Source of the DNA: CAZQXD01 sp964597315
GTDB taxonomy: Bacteria; Pseudomonadota; Gammaproteobacteria; Competibacterales; Competibacteraceae
Length of the DNA: 64,000 nucleotides
Reading direction: 5' to 3'
NCBI GenBank assembly: GCA_964597315.1
Contig: CAZQXD010000003.1
Location: 57,993 to 121,992, forward strand
Shown: one piece after another, positions 36,720-45,670 of the stretch
Numbering within the stretch: the stretch's first letter is position 1
Layout: each line of letters begins with the position of its first letter
Position numbers and translations under genes: made by a program
Notes under the pieces: generated by a model
What the model was told of the DNA's origin: nothing
What the model saw: the letters and a program-made list of their open reading frames with translations, nothing else
The model's database searches: none

Positions 36720-37727
36720 ATGAAAACACGAATCAAGACAACTCTTTCCATCGCGGCCGTAAGCCTATTATTCACCACTTCGGCAGCCCTGGGGGCCACC
36801 TGGAAAATGGCCCTGGGAGATGCCGCCGGGGGCACTCAGTGGGAAATGGGCGGCAAGTTCGCTGAATTGATCAAGGAGAAAACCAACGGCGAGGTTAAAA
36901 TCGACCTGTTCCCTAACGGCCAGTTGGGCAGCGAGCAGGACACGGTCAATAACGCCGCCATGGGGATTTTGGATTTGTCGGTGTTGGCCATCAACAACAT
37001 CACCCCCTTCTCCCCCAGCGTGGGCGTGCTGACCCTACCCTATGTCATTCAGGGACCGGAAGACGCCAAGACCCTGACCCAAGGGGAGGTGGGCGAGGAA
37101 CTGATCGAAAACACCATCCGCGATGCCGGAGTGCGTATCGTGGCCTGGGCCTATTCTGGCTGCCGGGTGCTGACCAACTCCAAGCGCCCCGTCAAGACCC
37201 TGGATGACTTGCAGGGGCTGATTATCCGGGTGCCCAAGAACGAAATCATGATCGCGTCCTATCAGTCCTGGGGCGTCAATCCCACCCCCATGTCTTGGTC
37301 CGAGACCTTCACGGCCTTGCAACAGGGCGTGGTGGACGGCCAGGATACCCCCTATATCACCATCAACGCCATGAAGTTCTATGAGGTGCAGAAATACCTC
37401 ACCGACATCTGCTATGTGTTCCTGCTGGAGCCGCTGATCATCAGCGAAGCGGTGTTCCAGTCCCAAAGCCCGGAGGTACAGCAGGCCATTCTGGAGGCCG
37501 GCCAAGAGGCCACCGAGCACAGCTATCAATACCTAGTGGACAGCGAGGCGAAGATCAAAGAGGAACTGACCGCCAAGGGCATGGAGATCACCGAGCCGGC
37601 CAACGACGAGAAGGATTGGATCGAGAAGGCCACCCAGGCCGTATGGCCGAAGTTCTATGACAGCATCGGCGGCAAGGAGAAGCTAGACCACGTGCTTCAG
37701 GCCCTGGGTCGGTCCGCCGCCCAGTGA
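36720..37727 (+). CDS. tauK: TRAP transporter solute-binding protein (TauK-type)
   Basis: A 335-residue DctP-family periplasmic binding protein with a signal peptide of about 25 residues (SLLFTTSAALGA). The mature protein has EKTNGEVKIDLFPNGQLGSEQDTV and the conserved ligand-contacting region with LDDLQGLIIRVPKNEIM. It delivers substrate to the TauLM permeases. Taurine is inferred from the gene context, as in the tauKLM systems of R. sphaeroides. There is a 174-base gap after tauY that could hold a second promoter. Confidence 0.78.
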   Translation: MKTRIKTTLSIAAVSLLFTTSAALGATWKMALGDAAGGTQWEMGGKFAELIKEKTNGEVKIDLFPNGQLGSEQDTVNNAAMGILDLSVLAINNITPFSPSVGVLTLPYVIQGPEDAKTLTQGEVGEELIENTIRDAGVRIVAWAYSGCRVLTNSKRPVKTLDDLQGLIIRVPKNEIMIASYQSWGVNPTPMSWSETFTALQQGVVDGQDTPYITINAMKFYEVQKYLTDICYVFLLEPLIISEAVFQSQSPEVQQAILEAGQEATEHSYQYLVDSEAKIKEELTAKGMEITEPANDEKDWIEKATQAVWPKFYDSIGGKEKLDHVLQALGRSAAQ

Positions 37728-37818
37728 CCGCTCAACTTCACGCCTGAGTCCCCCGCGTCGGCCAAGTGCCGGCGCGGCTTCTCCAACCAGGCCGCGCGAA
37801 CATCCCCCGGAGGTTGCC

Positions 37819-38367
37819 ATGGCTATCCACCACCGTATCCTGACGTTCATCGACAATCTGGAAGATTATCTCTGTCAGATCCTCCTGGCCTCATTCGTGG
37901 TGCTGCTGTTCGCCCAAATCGTGCTGCGTCAGTTCTTCGGCTATTCCATCCCCTGGGGCGAGGAGCTGGCCACCTATATGTTTGTGTGGTTTGCCTATAT
38001 CGGCGCCACCGTGGCGGCCAAGATGTCAGCCCATAACCGGGTGACGTTTCACTTCCAGTTCTTTCCACCCATCGTCGCCAAGGTCAGCGAGGCCCTCGCC
38101 GATCTGATCTGGGTGGGGTTCAATCTGTATTTCGTCTGGCTGAGCTACGATTTTGTGTTCAACCGCATGAACCTGTTCTGGAAATCCCAGACCCTGGGCG
38201 TGCCTATGAAGTATTTCTACATGATTCTGCCCATCGCCTTCACGCTGATGACCATCCGCATCCTCCAGAATAACTACAAGAAACTGATTCAGGGCATCGA
38301 GACCGTGGACCCGGAGGCTGAGGAGATCGAAAACATCAAACGCGCTGCCCAGTCCGACACACACTAG
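37819..38367 (+). CDS. tauL: TRAP transporter small permease (TauL-type)
   Basis: A 182-residue DctQ-family membrane protein with four hydrophobic helices, including ILLASFVVLLFAQIVLRQFF and WGEELATYMFVWFAYIGATV, the latter carrying the family WxEE-type motif. It pairs with the large permease in a sodium-driven TRAP transporter. It is preceded by CCCGGAGGTTGCC, a good ribosome-binding site. The tail is charged and cytoplasmic. Confidence 0.82.
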   Translation: MAIHHRILTFIDNLEDYLCQILLASFVVLLFAQIVLRQFFGYSIPWGEELATYMFVWFAYIGATVAAKMSAHNRVTFHFQFFPPIVAKVSEALADLIWVGFNLYFVWLSYDFVFNRMNLFWKSQTLGVPMKYFYMILPIAFTLMTIRILQNNYKKLIQGIETVDPEAEEIENIKRAAQSDTH

Positions 38368-38392
38368 CGCCGCCACCCCAGAGAGATATTCA

Positions 38393-39733
38393 ATGGATAC
38401 AACCGTCCTTTATATCCTGTTCGGTGGGTTTTTCGGCCTGCTGCTGCTGGGCGCGCCGATTACCGTCGCCCTGGGGGTCTCGGCCATGGCCACCTTTCTG
38501 GCCCTGGACGAAAACCCCATCGCCTTTGTGCAAATCGCCTTTACGTCCGTGGGTTCGTTCCCCCTGATGGCCCTGCCGGCCTTTATCCTGGCCGGGGCGC
38601 TGATGGAGGCGGCCGGCATTTCCAAGCGTTTGGTGGACGTCGCCGAAGCCTTTGCCGGCCCGGTCACCGGGGGCTTGTCGGCGGCCACCATCCTGGCCTG
38701 CGTCTTCTTCGGCGCCATTTCCGGCTCGGGTCCGGCCACCACTGCGGCGGTGGGCATGCTGATGATTCCGGCCATGGTCAGCCGGGGCTATGAGCGGAGC
38801 TTTGCCTCTGCCGTGACGGCCTCCTCGGGGGGCTTGGGGGTAGTGATCCCCCCCTCCATCCCCATGGTGATCTTCGGGGTGGCGGGCATGGGCATGATGC
38901 CCCCGCCCGAGGCGGTGGCCAAGTTCGGGAGCTTCCAGACCCTGTCTATTCCCAAGCTGTTCATCGCCGGTATCCTGCCGGGGCTGCTGCTGGCCCTGAG
39001 CCTGGTGACCATGAACTATCTGTTGTGCCGCCAGCGCGGCTATCTGGGTCTGACAGACACCTGGTCGGCGCCGGATATCGGCCGCGCCCTGCGCCGGGGC
39101 TTTTGGTCGATCCTGGCGCCCTTCATCATCCTAGGGGGCATCTACTCGGGGTTTTTCACGCCCACCGAATCGGCCATCGTGGCCATTTTCTACACCTTGT
39201 TCGTGGGCATTTTCCTACACAGGGAACTGAGCTTTGCCGCCACCCTGCACGCCTTGAAGACCACCACCTGGATTTCCGGTCGGGTGCTGTTGATCCTGTT
39301 CACGGCCACGGTGTTCGGGCGGCTATTGGTGGAGAAACGGATTCCGGCGGTGATCGCCGATTCCATGCTGGCCATGACCCAAAATATGTATCTCATCTGG
39401 GCGATGATTATTTTCTTCCTGCTGTTCGTGGGCATGTTCATGGAGACCCTGGCCACGATTCTGATCCTCACCCCGGTGCTGCTGCCAGTGATGTACTCCC
39501 TGGGGGCGGACCCGGTGCATGTGGGTATCGTGATGGTCTGCGCCTTGGCCATCGGCTTCCAGACCCCGCCCCTGGGGGAGAACCTGTTCGTGGCCTCGGG
39601 CATCAGCGGCGCCTCGATCGAGAAGATTTCCCTGCGGGCGCTGCCCTTCGCGGTCGTGTCGATTCTGGCCATCTTCATCATCGCCTATGTCCCGGAACTG
39701 TCCTTGTGGCTGCCCCGGGTGCTGGGCTACTGA
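38393..39733 (+). CDS. tauM: TRAP transporter large permease (TauM-type)
   Basis: A 446-residue DctM-family permease with about twelve membrane helices. The conserved ACVFFGAISGSGPATTAAVG and GLGVVIPPSIPMVIFG loops, the ILTPVLLPVM segment and the GFQTPPLGENLFVASG segment are present. It is the transport channel of the TRAP system. It follows the small permease by 25 bases and is followed by the UspA gene. Confidence 0.88.
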   Translation: MDTTVLYILFGGFFGLLLLGAPITVALGVSAMATFLALDENPIAFVQIAFTSVGSFPLMALPAFILAGALMEAAGISKRLVDVAEAFAGPVTGGLSAATILACVFFGAISGSGPATTAAVGMLMIPAMVSRGYERSFASAVTASSGGLGVVIPPSIPMVIFGVAGMGMMPPPEAVAKFGSFQTLSIPKLFIAGILPGLLLALSLVTMNYLLCRQRGYLGLTDTWSAPDIGRALRRGFWSILAPFIILGGIYSGFFTPTESAIVAIFYTLFVGIFLHRELSFAATLHALKTTTWISGRVLLILFTATVFGRLLVEKRIPAVIADSMLAMTQNMYLIWAMIIFFLLFVGMFMETLATILILTPVLLPVMYSLGADPVHVGIVMVCALAIGFQTPPLGENLFVASGISGASIEKISLRALPFAVVSILAIFIIAYVPELSLWLPRVLGY

Positions 39734-39750
39734 GCTAGGGAGTGACTGCC

Positions 39751-40242
39751 ATGCCCCGCGCGATTCGAAAAATTCTGTACTGCGCCGATTTGACCGAGAC
39801 CGCCAACCAAGTATTCGGCTACGCGGTACTCACGGCCCGGCTGACCGGGGCAGAAATCCATATTCTGCACACCGTGGAAAAGCTGTCTCCTGAAGCCCAT
39901 CTGGCCCTGCAAACCTATTTGCCCGATGTGGACAGCTTTAAACAAGCGATGGCCCGACGTCGTCAGCAGGCCAAACAGTTGCTGGAGAAAAACCTGGAGG
40001 CGTTCTGGCAGGCCCAGGACGAAACCGTCCGGGCGGTGCGCCAACAGGTGGTCTCGGTGGACGTGCGGCAGGGGTATCCGGGGCAAGAGGCCCTCAAGCG
40101 GGCCGAGGAACTCCAGTGCGACCTGATCGTCATGGGCGCCCATGCCAAGGGCCTGACCCACAGCTATGTGGGCGGGGTCACCAAGAGCGTACTGAACCAC
40201 TCTACTATCCCGACCCTAGTGGTGCCGGTGGCGGAGTACTGA
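39751..40242 (+). CDS. Universal stress protein of the TRAP operon
   Basis: A 163-residue UspA-fold protein. The amino strand RKILYCADLTETANQVFGYAVLTARLTGA and the ATP-binding type C-terminus VMGAHAKGLTHSYVGGVTKSVLNHSTIPTLVVP are visible, including the G-x2-G-x9-G(S/T)-like arrangement. In Halomonas the Usp protein TeaD is encoded with the TeaABC TRAP transporter and modulates it; this gene holds the same position. The ATG eight bases after AGGGAG was chosen. A role in regulating the taurine transporter is inference. Confidence 0.82.
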   Translation: MPRAIRKILYCADLTETANQVFGYAVLTARLTGAEIHILHTVEKLSPEAHLALQTYLPDVDSFKQAMARRRQQAKQLLEKNLEAFWQAQDETVRAVRQQVVSVDVRQGYPGQEALKRAEELQCDLIVMGAHAKGLTHSYVGGVTKSVLNHSTIPTLVVPVAEY

Positions 40243-40324
40243 TGCCTAGGGGGGATAGGCGCCCCAACTTTTAGTCTGTAAACCAGGATTCCATGCCCGC
40301 AAGGAATGGGCTAAGCTGTAGCGG

Positions 40325-40396
40325 CGAAGCGGGGGTGCCCTTCGGGGCTGAGAAACACCCTTAGAACCTGATCCGGTCCGTACCGGCGTAGGGAGC
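40325..40396 (+). promoter_or_regulatory. TPP riboswitch (THI element)
   Basis: The segment shows the THI-box order: GGGGGTGCCC, GGGGCTGAGAAACACCC, the TTAGAACCTGATC pyrophosphate-sensing region, and TACCGGCGTAGGGA closing the aptamer. The CTGAGA and CTGATC cores are both intact. It lies about 60 bases upstream of thiC and should repress the thiamine operon when thiamine diphosphate is abundant. Confidence 0.95.
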
Positions 40397-40455
40397 TTTG
40401 ATGAATTTCAAGTGCTCTCGTTTCGTCCTCAATCACCACCCACAGAGGAACAACG

Positions 40456-42339
40456 ATGAGCGTCATCGCCGACGACCTGCTCCAGACCACCACCCGCCTC
40501 AACGCCGAAGTCACCCGCCCCTTTCCCGCCTCCCGCAAGGTGTACGTCACCGGCAGCCGCCCCGATATCCAGGTGGCCATGCGCGAGATTCAGCAGTCCG
40601 ATACGGTGCATGGCCATCACCGTCAACCCAATCCGCCCATCACGGTTTACGATCCCTCTGGCCCCTACACCGACCCCCAGGCCCACATCGACCTGCTCAA
40701 GGGCCTACCCCCCCTACGGGCGGCCTGGGTTCAGGAGCGCGGCGATAGCGAAATTCTGAGCGGTCCCAGTTCCGCCTTCGGCCACGAGCGGCTCACGGAC
40801 CCCAAGACCGCCGGACTGCGCTTTGCCCAGGGCCGCGCTCCCCGCCGGGCCGTGGCCGGCGCCAATGTCAGCCAGATGCACTACGCCCGCCGGGGCATCA
40901 TCACCCCGGAGATGGAATACGTGGCCCTTCGGGAGAACCTACGCCTAGAGCAGTACCGGGACGCCGACTTGCTGCGCCAACATCCCGGCAACAGTTTCGG
41001 CGCCGCCCTGCCCGAGCGCATCACCCCCGAATTCGTGCGCGCCGAGGTGGCCCGGGGCCGGGCCATCATTCCGGCCAATATCAATCACCCGGAACTGGAA
41101 CCCATGGCCATCGGCCGCAACTTCCGGGTCAAGGTCAACGCTAATATCGGCAACTCCGCCGTCACCTCCTCCATTGCCGAGGAAGTGGAAAAACTGGTCT
41201 GGGCCATTCGCTTCGGGGGCGACACGGTCATGGACCTGTCCACCGGCAAGCATATCCACGAGACCCGGGAGTGGATCATCCGCAACTCCCCGGTACCCAT
41301 TGGCACCGTGCCCATCTACCAGGCCCTGGAAAAAGTGGACGGCAAGGCCGAGGAACTGACCTGGGAGATCTTCCGGGACACCCTGATCGAGCAAGCCGAG
41401 CAGGGGGTGGATTATTTCACCATCCACGCCGGGGTGCGGCTGCCCTTTGTGCCCCTGACCGCCGACCGGGTCACCGGCATCGTCAGCCGGGGCGGTTCGA
41501 TCATGGCCAAGTGGTGCCTGGCCCACCACCGGGAGAGCTTTCTCTACGAGCGTTTCGAGGACATCTGCGAGATCATGAAAGCCTACGATGTGTCCTTCTC
41601 CCTAGGGGACGGATTGCGCCCGGGCTGCGTCGCCGACGCCAACGACGCCGCCCAGTTCGCCGAACTGCAAACCCTGGGGGAACTGACCAAAACCGCCTGG
41701 GAACACGACGTGCAGGTGATGATCGAAGGCCCCGGCCATGTGCCCATGCAGCTTATCAAGGAGAACATGGAAAAGGAGTTGGCCGACTGCTACGAGGCGC
41801 CTTTCTATACCTTGGGACCGCTGACCACCGACATCGCCCCGGGCTACGACCATATCACCTCGGCCATCGGCGCCGCCCAGATCGGTTGGTACGGCACCGC
41901 CATGCTCTGCTATGTCACCCCCAAGGAACATCTGGGGCTGCCGGACAAGAACGACGTACGGGAGGGCATCGTCACCTATAAGCTAGCCGCCCACGCCGCT
42001 GACCTGGCCAAGGGTCTACCCGGCGCCCAACTCCGGGACAACGCCTTGTCCAAGGCCCGTTTCGAGTTCCGCTGGGAGGACCAGTTCAACCTGGGCTTGG
42101 ACCCGGACAAGGCCCGGGAATTCCACGACCAGACCCTGCCCAAGGAATCCGCCAAGGTGGCCCATTTCTGCTCCATGTGTGGTCCCCATTTCTGCTCCAT
42201 GAAGATCACCCAGGATGTGCGGGACTACGCCCAGCAAAAGGGCCTGGAGGAAGCCACCGCCCTGGCCCGGGGCCTGGAAGAAAAAGCCCGAGAGTTTAAG
42301 GACAAGGGCGGGCGAATCTATCTGGACGAACAGCGGTGA
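40456..42339 (+). CDS. thiC: Phosphomethylpyrimidine synthase ThiC
   Basis: A 627-residue radical SAM enzyme that converts AIR to HMP phosphate, the thiamine pyrimidine. The C-terminal CSMCGPHFCSMK provides the CxxCxxxxC cluster ligands, and EGPGHVPMQLI and GPLTTDIAPGYDH are family blocks. The start ATG has AGAGGA upstream. It is the first gene of a thiC-thiO-thiS-thiG operon under the TPP riboswitch, overlapping thiO by four bases. Confidence 0.97.
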   Translation: MSVIADDLLQTTTRLNAEVTRPFPASRKVYVTGSRPDIQVAMREIQQSDTVHGHHRQPNPPITVYDPSGPYTDPQAHIDLLKGLPPLRAAWVQERGDSEILSGPSSAFGHERLTDPKTAGLRFAQGRAPRRAVAGANVSQMHYARRGIITPEMEYVALRENLRLEQYRDADLLRQHPGNSFGAALPERITPEFVRAEVARGRAIIPANINHPELEPMAIGRNFRVKVNANIGNSAVTSSIAEEVEKLVWAIRFGGDTVMDLSTGKHIHETREWIIRNSPVPIGTVPIYQALEKVDGKAEELTWEIFRDTLIEQAEQGVDYFTIHAGVRLPFVPLTADRVTGIVSRGGSIMAKWCLAHHRESFLYERFEDICEIMKAYDVSFSLGDGLRPGCVADANDAAQFAELQTLGELTKTAWEHDVQVMIEGPGHVPMQLIKENMEKELADCYEAPFYTLGPLTTDIAPGYDHITSAIGAAQIGWYGTAMLCYVTPKEHLGLPDKNDVREGIVTYKLAAHAADLAKGLPGAQLRDNALSKARFEFRWEDQFNLGLDPDKAREFHDQTLPKESAKVAHFCSMCGPHFCSMKITQDVRDYAQQKGLEEATALARGLEEKAREFKDKGGRIYLDEQR

Positions 42340-43415
42340 GCCACGCCGTTATCGCCGGGGCGGGGCTGGCCGGACGGCTGACCGCCCTGGCCCTGGGCGA
42401 ACGGGGCTGGCGGGTCACCCTGCTGGAGCGGGGGCTGCGGGATGGCTTTACCAGCGCCGGGCGGGTGGCCGCCGGGATGCTGGCCCCCTACGCCGAGTTG
42501 GAGAGTTGCGAGCCGGAGGTGTTCGCCCTGGGCTTGCGTTCCCTGGCCCTCTGGCCCCGCTGGCTGGAGCGCCTGCCGACGCCGGTGTTCTGGCAACACG
42601 CCGGCACCCTGCTGCTGGCCCACCGCCAGGATCGGGCCGAGTTGGAGCGTTTCATCACCCGGCTGCGGACCAAACTGGGGGAGCGGGCCGCTCTGGAGCC
42701 GGTGGATGCCATCGGCCTAGCCGAACTGGAGCCGGAACTGGCCGGGCGCTTCGGCCGGGGGGTGTTGTTTTCCCAAGAGGCCCAGCTCGACCCCGCAGAA
42801 CTGTTCCCGGCCCTGGAGCGGGCCTTGACCGAGGCCGGGGTGGACTGGCGCTGCGGGATCACTGTGGACGCCCTGGCTCCGGGGCGGGTGTCGGCCGGGG
42901 CCGAAACCCTGGCCTGCGACCTGGCCGTGGATTGCCGGGGCCTGGGGGCCAAGGACGACATTCCGGGCCTGCGGGGGGTGCGGGGAGAGATCGTCACCGT
43001 CCACGCCCCGGAGGTGCAACTCAACCGCTTGATCCGGCTGATGCACCCCCGTTATCCCCTGTATATCGCCCCGCGCCGGGACGGGCGCTATGTGATCGGC
43101 GCTACCAGCATTGAAAGCGAGGACCTAAGCCCCGTTTCGGTGCGCTCCCTCTTGGAACTGTTGTCCGCCGCTTACAGCCTGCACAGCGGTTTCGCCGAGG
43201 CCCGGGTGCTGGCCACCGCCGTACAATTGCGCCCGGCCCTGCCCGATCACCGCCCGCGCCTATATCACCGCCCTGGGCTGGTGCGCCTCAATGGCCTGCA
43301 CCGTCATGGCTATCTGCAAGCGCCGGCCTTGGTGGAGGAACTGCTACGCTTGGTGGAGGGCGGCCCCGGCGCGTTGGACTTTCCCGAACTGTTGGTGGAG
43401 GAATCCCCATGCTGA
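42336..43415 (+). CDS. thiO: Glycine oxidase ThiO
   Basis: A 359-residue FAD-dependent DAO-family oxidase with AVIAGAGLAGRLTALALGERG at the amino terminus. It oxidises glycine to dehydroglycine for thiazole synthesis, the oxygen-dependent alternative to ThiH. Other segments are AGMLAPYAELE and the C-terminal NGLHRHGYLQAPAL. The GTG start overlaps the thiC stop (GTGA), and the end overlaps thiS by seven bases. Confidence 0.92.
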   Translation: MSHAVIAGAGLAGRLTALALGERGWRVTLLERGLRDGFTSAGRVAAGMLAPYAELESCEPEVFALGLRSLALWPRWLERLPTPVFWQHAGTLLLAHRQDRAELERFITRLRTKLGERAALEPVDAIGLAELEPELAGRFGRGVLFSQEAQLDPAELFPALERALTEAGVDWRCGITVDALAPGRVSAGAETLACDLAVDCRGLGAKDDIPGLRGVRGEIVTVHAPEVQLNRLIRLMHPRYPLYIAPRRDGRYVIGATSIESEDLSPVSVRSLLELLSAAYSLHSGFAEARVLATAVQLRPALPDHRPRLYHRPGLVRLNGLHRHGYLQAPALVEELLRLVEGGPGALDFPELLVEESPC

Positions 43416-43612
43416 CCGTCATGATCAACGATCAAGAAACCCGTCTGGACGCATCCCGCGACCTGGCCCGATTCTTGGAGGAACAAGGTTATCCCCCCAA
43501 GGGCCTGGCGGTGATGGTGAACGGCTGCTTCGTGCCCCGTTCCGAACTGCCCACCACCGGACTCAAAGACGGCGACCGTATCCATGTACTCACCCCCATG
43601 AGCGGAGGCTGA
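43409..43612 (+). CDS. thiS: Sulfur carrier protein ThiS
   Basis: A 67-residue ubiquitin-fold protein ending in the functional diglycine (MSGG). The LARFLEEQGYPPKGLAVMVNG segment is typical. Its C-terminus is adenylated and converted to the thiocarboxylate that supplies sulfur to the thiazole ring. thiF, needed for activation, is not in the window. Confidence 0.93.
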   Translation: MLTVMINDQETRLDASRDLARFLEEQGYPPKGLAVMVNGCFVPRSELPTTGLKDGDRIHVLTPMSGG

Positions 43613-43613
43613 T

Positions 43614-44396
43614 GTGAGCCACGATTCCTGGACTGTCTACGGCCACACCCTGGACAGTCGCTTGTTTCTGGGCACCGCCCTGTATCCCTCTCCCCAAGTG
43701 ATGCGCGACGCCATTGTGGCCTCGCAAGCCCAGGTCATCACCGTGTCCCTGCGCCGCCAGGCCCAGGGCGGGGAGGCGTTCTGGGACTACGTCAAGGACC
43801 TGGACCGGCTGCTGCTGCCCAATACCGCCGGCTGCCGCAACGCCCGGGAGGCCGTGACCATGGCCCACATGGCCCGGGAGGTGTTCGAGACCCCCTGGAT
43901 CAAGCTGGAGGTGATCGGCGACGATTACACCCTGCAACCGGACCCCTTCGAGCTGGTGGAGGCGGCCTCGCGCCTGGTCAAAGACGGCTTCCAAGTGTTC
44001 CCCTATTGTACCGACGATCTGGTGCTGTGCCGCCGCTTGCTGGACGCCGGTTGCCAGTTGCTGATGCCCTGGGCCGCCCCCATCGGCTCGGCCCGGGGCC
44101 TGCTCAACCCCTTCGCCCTGCACAGCCTGCGGGAGCGGCTGCCCGATGTGCCCCTGATCGTGGATGCCGGTCTGGGCCTGCCCTCCCATGCCGCCCAGGT
44201 CATGGAACTGGGTTTCGATGGGGTGCTGCTGAACAGCGCCGTGGCCCTGGCCGATGAGCCGGTGGCCATGGCCGAGGGCTTCGCCCTGGGGGTGCGAGCC
44301 GGACGGCTGGCCTGGAAAGCCGGCCCGGCGCCGCCCCGGGATTTGGCCAGCCCCAGCACCCCGGCCCTGGACGTGCCGTTTTGGCATGGGAGCTAA
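43614..44396 (+). CDS. thiG: Thiazole synthase ThiG
   Basis: A 260-residue TIM-barrel enzyme forming the thiamine thiazole from DXP, ThiS-thiocarboxylate and dehydroglycine. The family segments LPNTAGCRNAREAVTMA, WIKLEVIGDDYTLQPD with the Schiff-base lysine, and LMPWAAPIGSARGL are present. It uses a GTG start one base after thiS ends. It is the last gene of the operon; thiE and thiD are not seen. Confidence 0.95.
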   Translation: MSHDSWTVYGHTLDSRLFLGTALYPSPQVMRDAIVASQAQVITVSLRRQAQGGEAFWDYVKDLDRLLLPNTAGCRNAREAVTMAHMAREVFETPWIKLEVIGDDYTLQPDPFELVEAASRLVKDGFQVFPYCTDDLVLCRRLLDAGCQLLMPWAAPIGSARGLLNPFALHSLRERLPDVPLIVDAGLGLPSHAAQVMELGFDGVLLNSAVALADEPVAMAEGFALGVRAGRLAWKAGPAPPRDLASPSTPALDVPFWHGS

Positions 44397-44512
44397 CTTC
44401 ACCCTGGACCTTCGCCCGTGAGAACAAAGTCCGTCGATCCGAGACTAGATGCCGCTCCGGGGGATGGCCCCTTGGTATGGCTTTACGAACCAGCGCCCAA
44501 GCAGCCGCTAGC

Positions 44513-45559
44513 CTATACCCCAATGAACAGCACCACGCCCAAGACCAGCAGCGCCAGGAATACGGTCTCGGCCACCATCATCGCCACCGGCTTCCAGCCC
44601 ACCACCGCCAGCTTCTGAAACGAGGTCTTGATTCCCAGGGCGGCGATGGCCGTAACCAGGCACCAGCGGGACAGATCCGTGAAGCCCTCCACGACCATTG
44701 GCGGAATCAACCCGGCGCTGTTGATAAGCACCAGCACCACGAAAGCCACTAGAAATCCGGGCAGGGCCTGCACTTTGGCCCCCCCATCATCACCCCTGGC
44801 CTTGCGGAACAGCAGCGAGAAACACAGCACCGCCGGCACCAGCATCGCCACCCGCAGCAGCTTCACGAAAGTGGACACATCCCCCGTCTCCGGGGAGATC
44901 ATAAAGCCGGCCCCCACCACCTGAGCCACATCGTGGATGGTCCCCCCCAAGAACACCCCGGCCTCGGCATAGTTCATGCCCAGGGCGCCGACGATCAGGG
45001 GATAGGTGACCATGGCAATGGTGGACAAGGTGGTCACCGCCACCACGGTGAGGATGGTATTGCGTTCGGCGTTGGGGTGATTAGGCATCACCGCCGACAG
45101 GGCCAGGGCCGCCGAAGCGCCGCAAATGGCCACCGCTCCCCCGGAAAGCAGCCCCAAGTCCCGCTCCAGGCCCAGCAGCCGAGACACCAACCAGCCCACC
45201 AGAATCGTCAGAATAACCGCCACAATCACCGTGAGCACCGGGGTCGGCCCCAGGGCTAGAATTTGTTCCAAGGTGATGCGCACCCCCAGCAGGGCCACCC
45301 CCAGGCGGAGAATGGTGCGGGCCGCCAGATTCACCCCGACCACGCAGCGCCCCTCCTCAGACAGAAAATGAAAGGCCATGCCCAGCAACAGGGCATAGAG
45401 CAAGGTCGGCCCGCCGTAGTGTTCGGACAGAAACGCGGTGGCCAGGGCGATGGTGACGCAGACCAGGACACCAGGCAGTGCTTGAGCCAGGAACGCCGTA
45501 TCCGGCAAGCGCTTCATTAGCCAGTGAAAAGGGGTGTTGATGGAGTTATCGTCAGCCAT
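44513..45559 (-). CDS. tauZ: YeiH family putative sulfate/sulfite exporter (TauZ-type)
   Basis: A 348-residue membrane protein of COG2855 with about ten hydrophobic helices. The family segments YALLLGMAFHFLSEE, LRLGVALLGVRIT, GGAVAICGASAALALSAV and GTIHDVAQVVGAGFM are visible. In taurine-degrading bacteria TauZ is this type and is proposed to export the sulfur oxyanion from sulfonate cleavage. It follows pta on the same strand, as expected. The ATG preceded by GCGAGGTG was chosen; transport is predicted, not shown. Confidence 0.8.
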   Translation of the reverse strand: MADDNSINTPFHWLMKRLPDTAFLAQALPGVLVCVTIALATAFLSEHYGGPTLLYALLLGMAFHFLSEEGRCVVGVNLAARTILRLGVALLGVRITLEQILALGPTPVLTVIVAVILTILVGWLVSRLLGLERDLGLLSGGAVAICGASAALALSAVMPNHPNAERNTILTVVAVTTLSTIAMVTYPLIVGALGMNYAEAGVFLGGTIHDVAQVVGAGFMISPETGDVSTFVKLLRVAMLVPAVLCFSLLFRKARGDDGGAKVQALPGFLVAFVVLVLINSAGLIPPMVVEGFTDLSRWCLVTAIAALGIKTSFQKLAVVGWKPVAMMVAETVFLALLVLGVVLFIGV

Positions 45560-45670
45560 TGTTGCACCTCGCATCAGGTCGGCGGATCACGTGCGCCAAG
45601 CGTCGGCATGGGTATGAGCCAACCAGAGTGGTCCCAGGCTGGGGCGGTTTCCGGGAAAGATGATCCTTCC

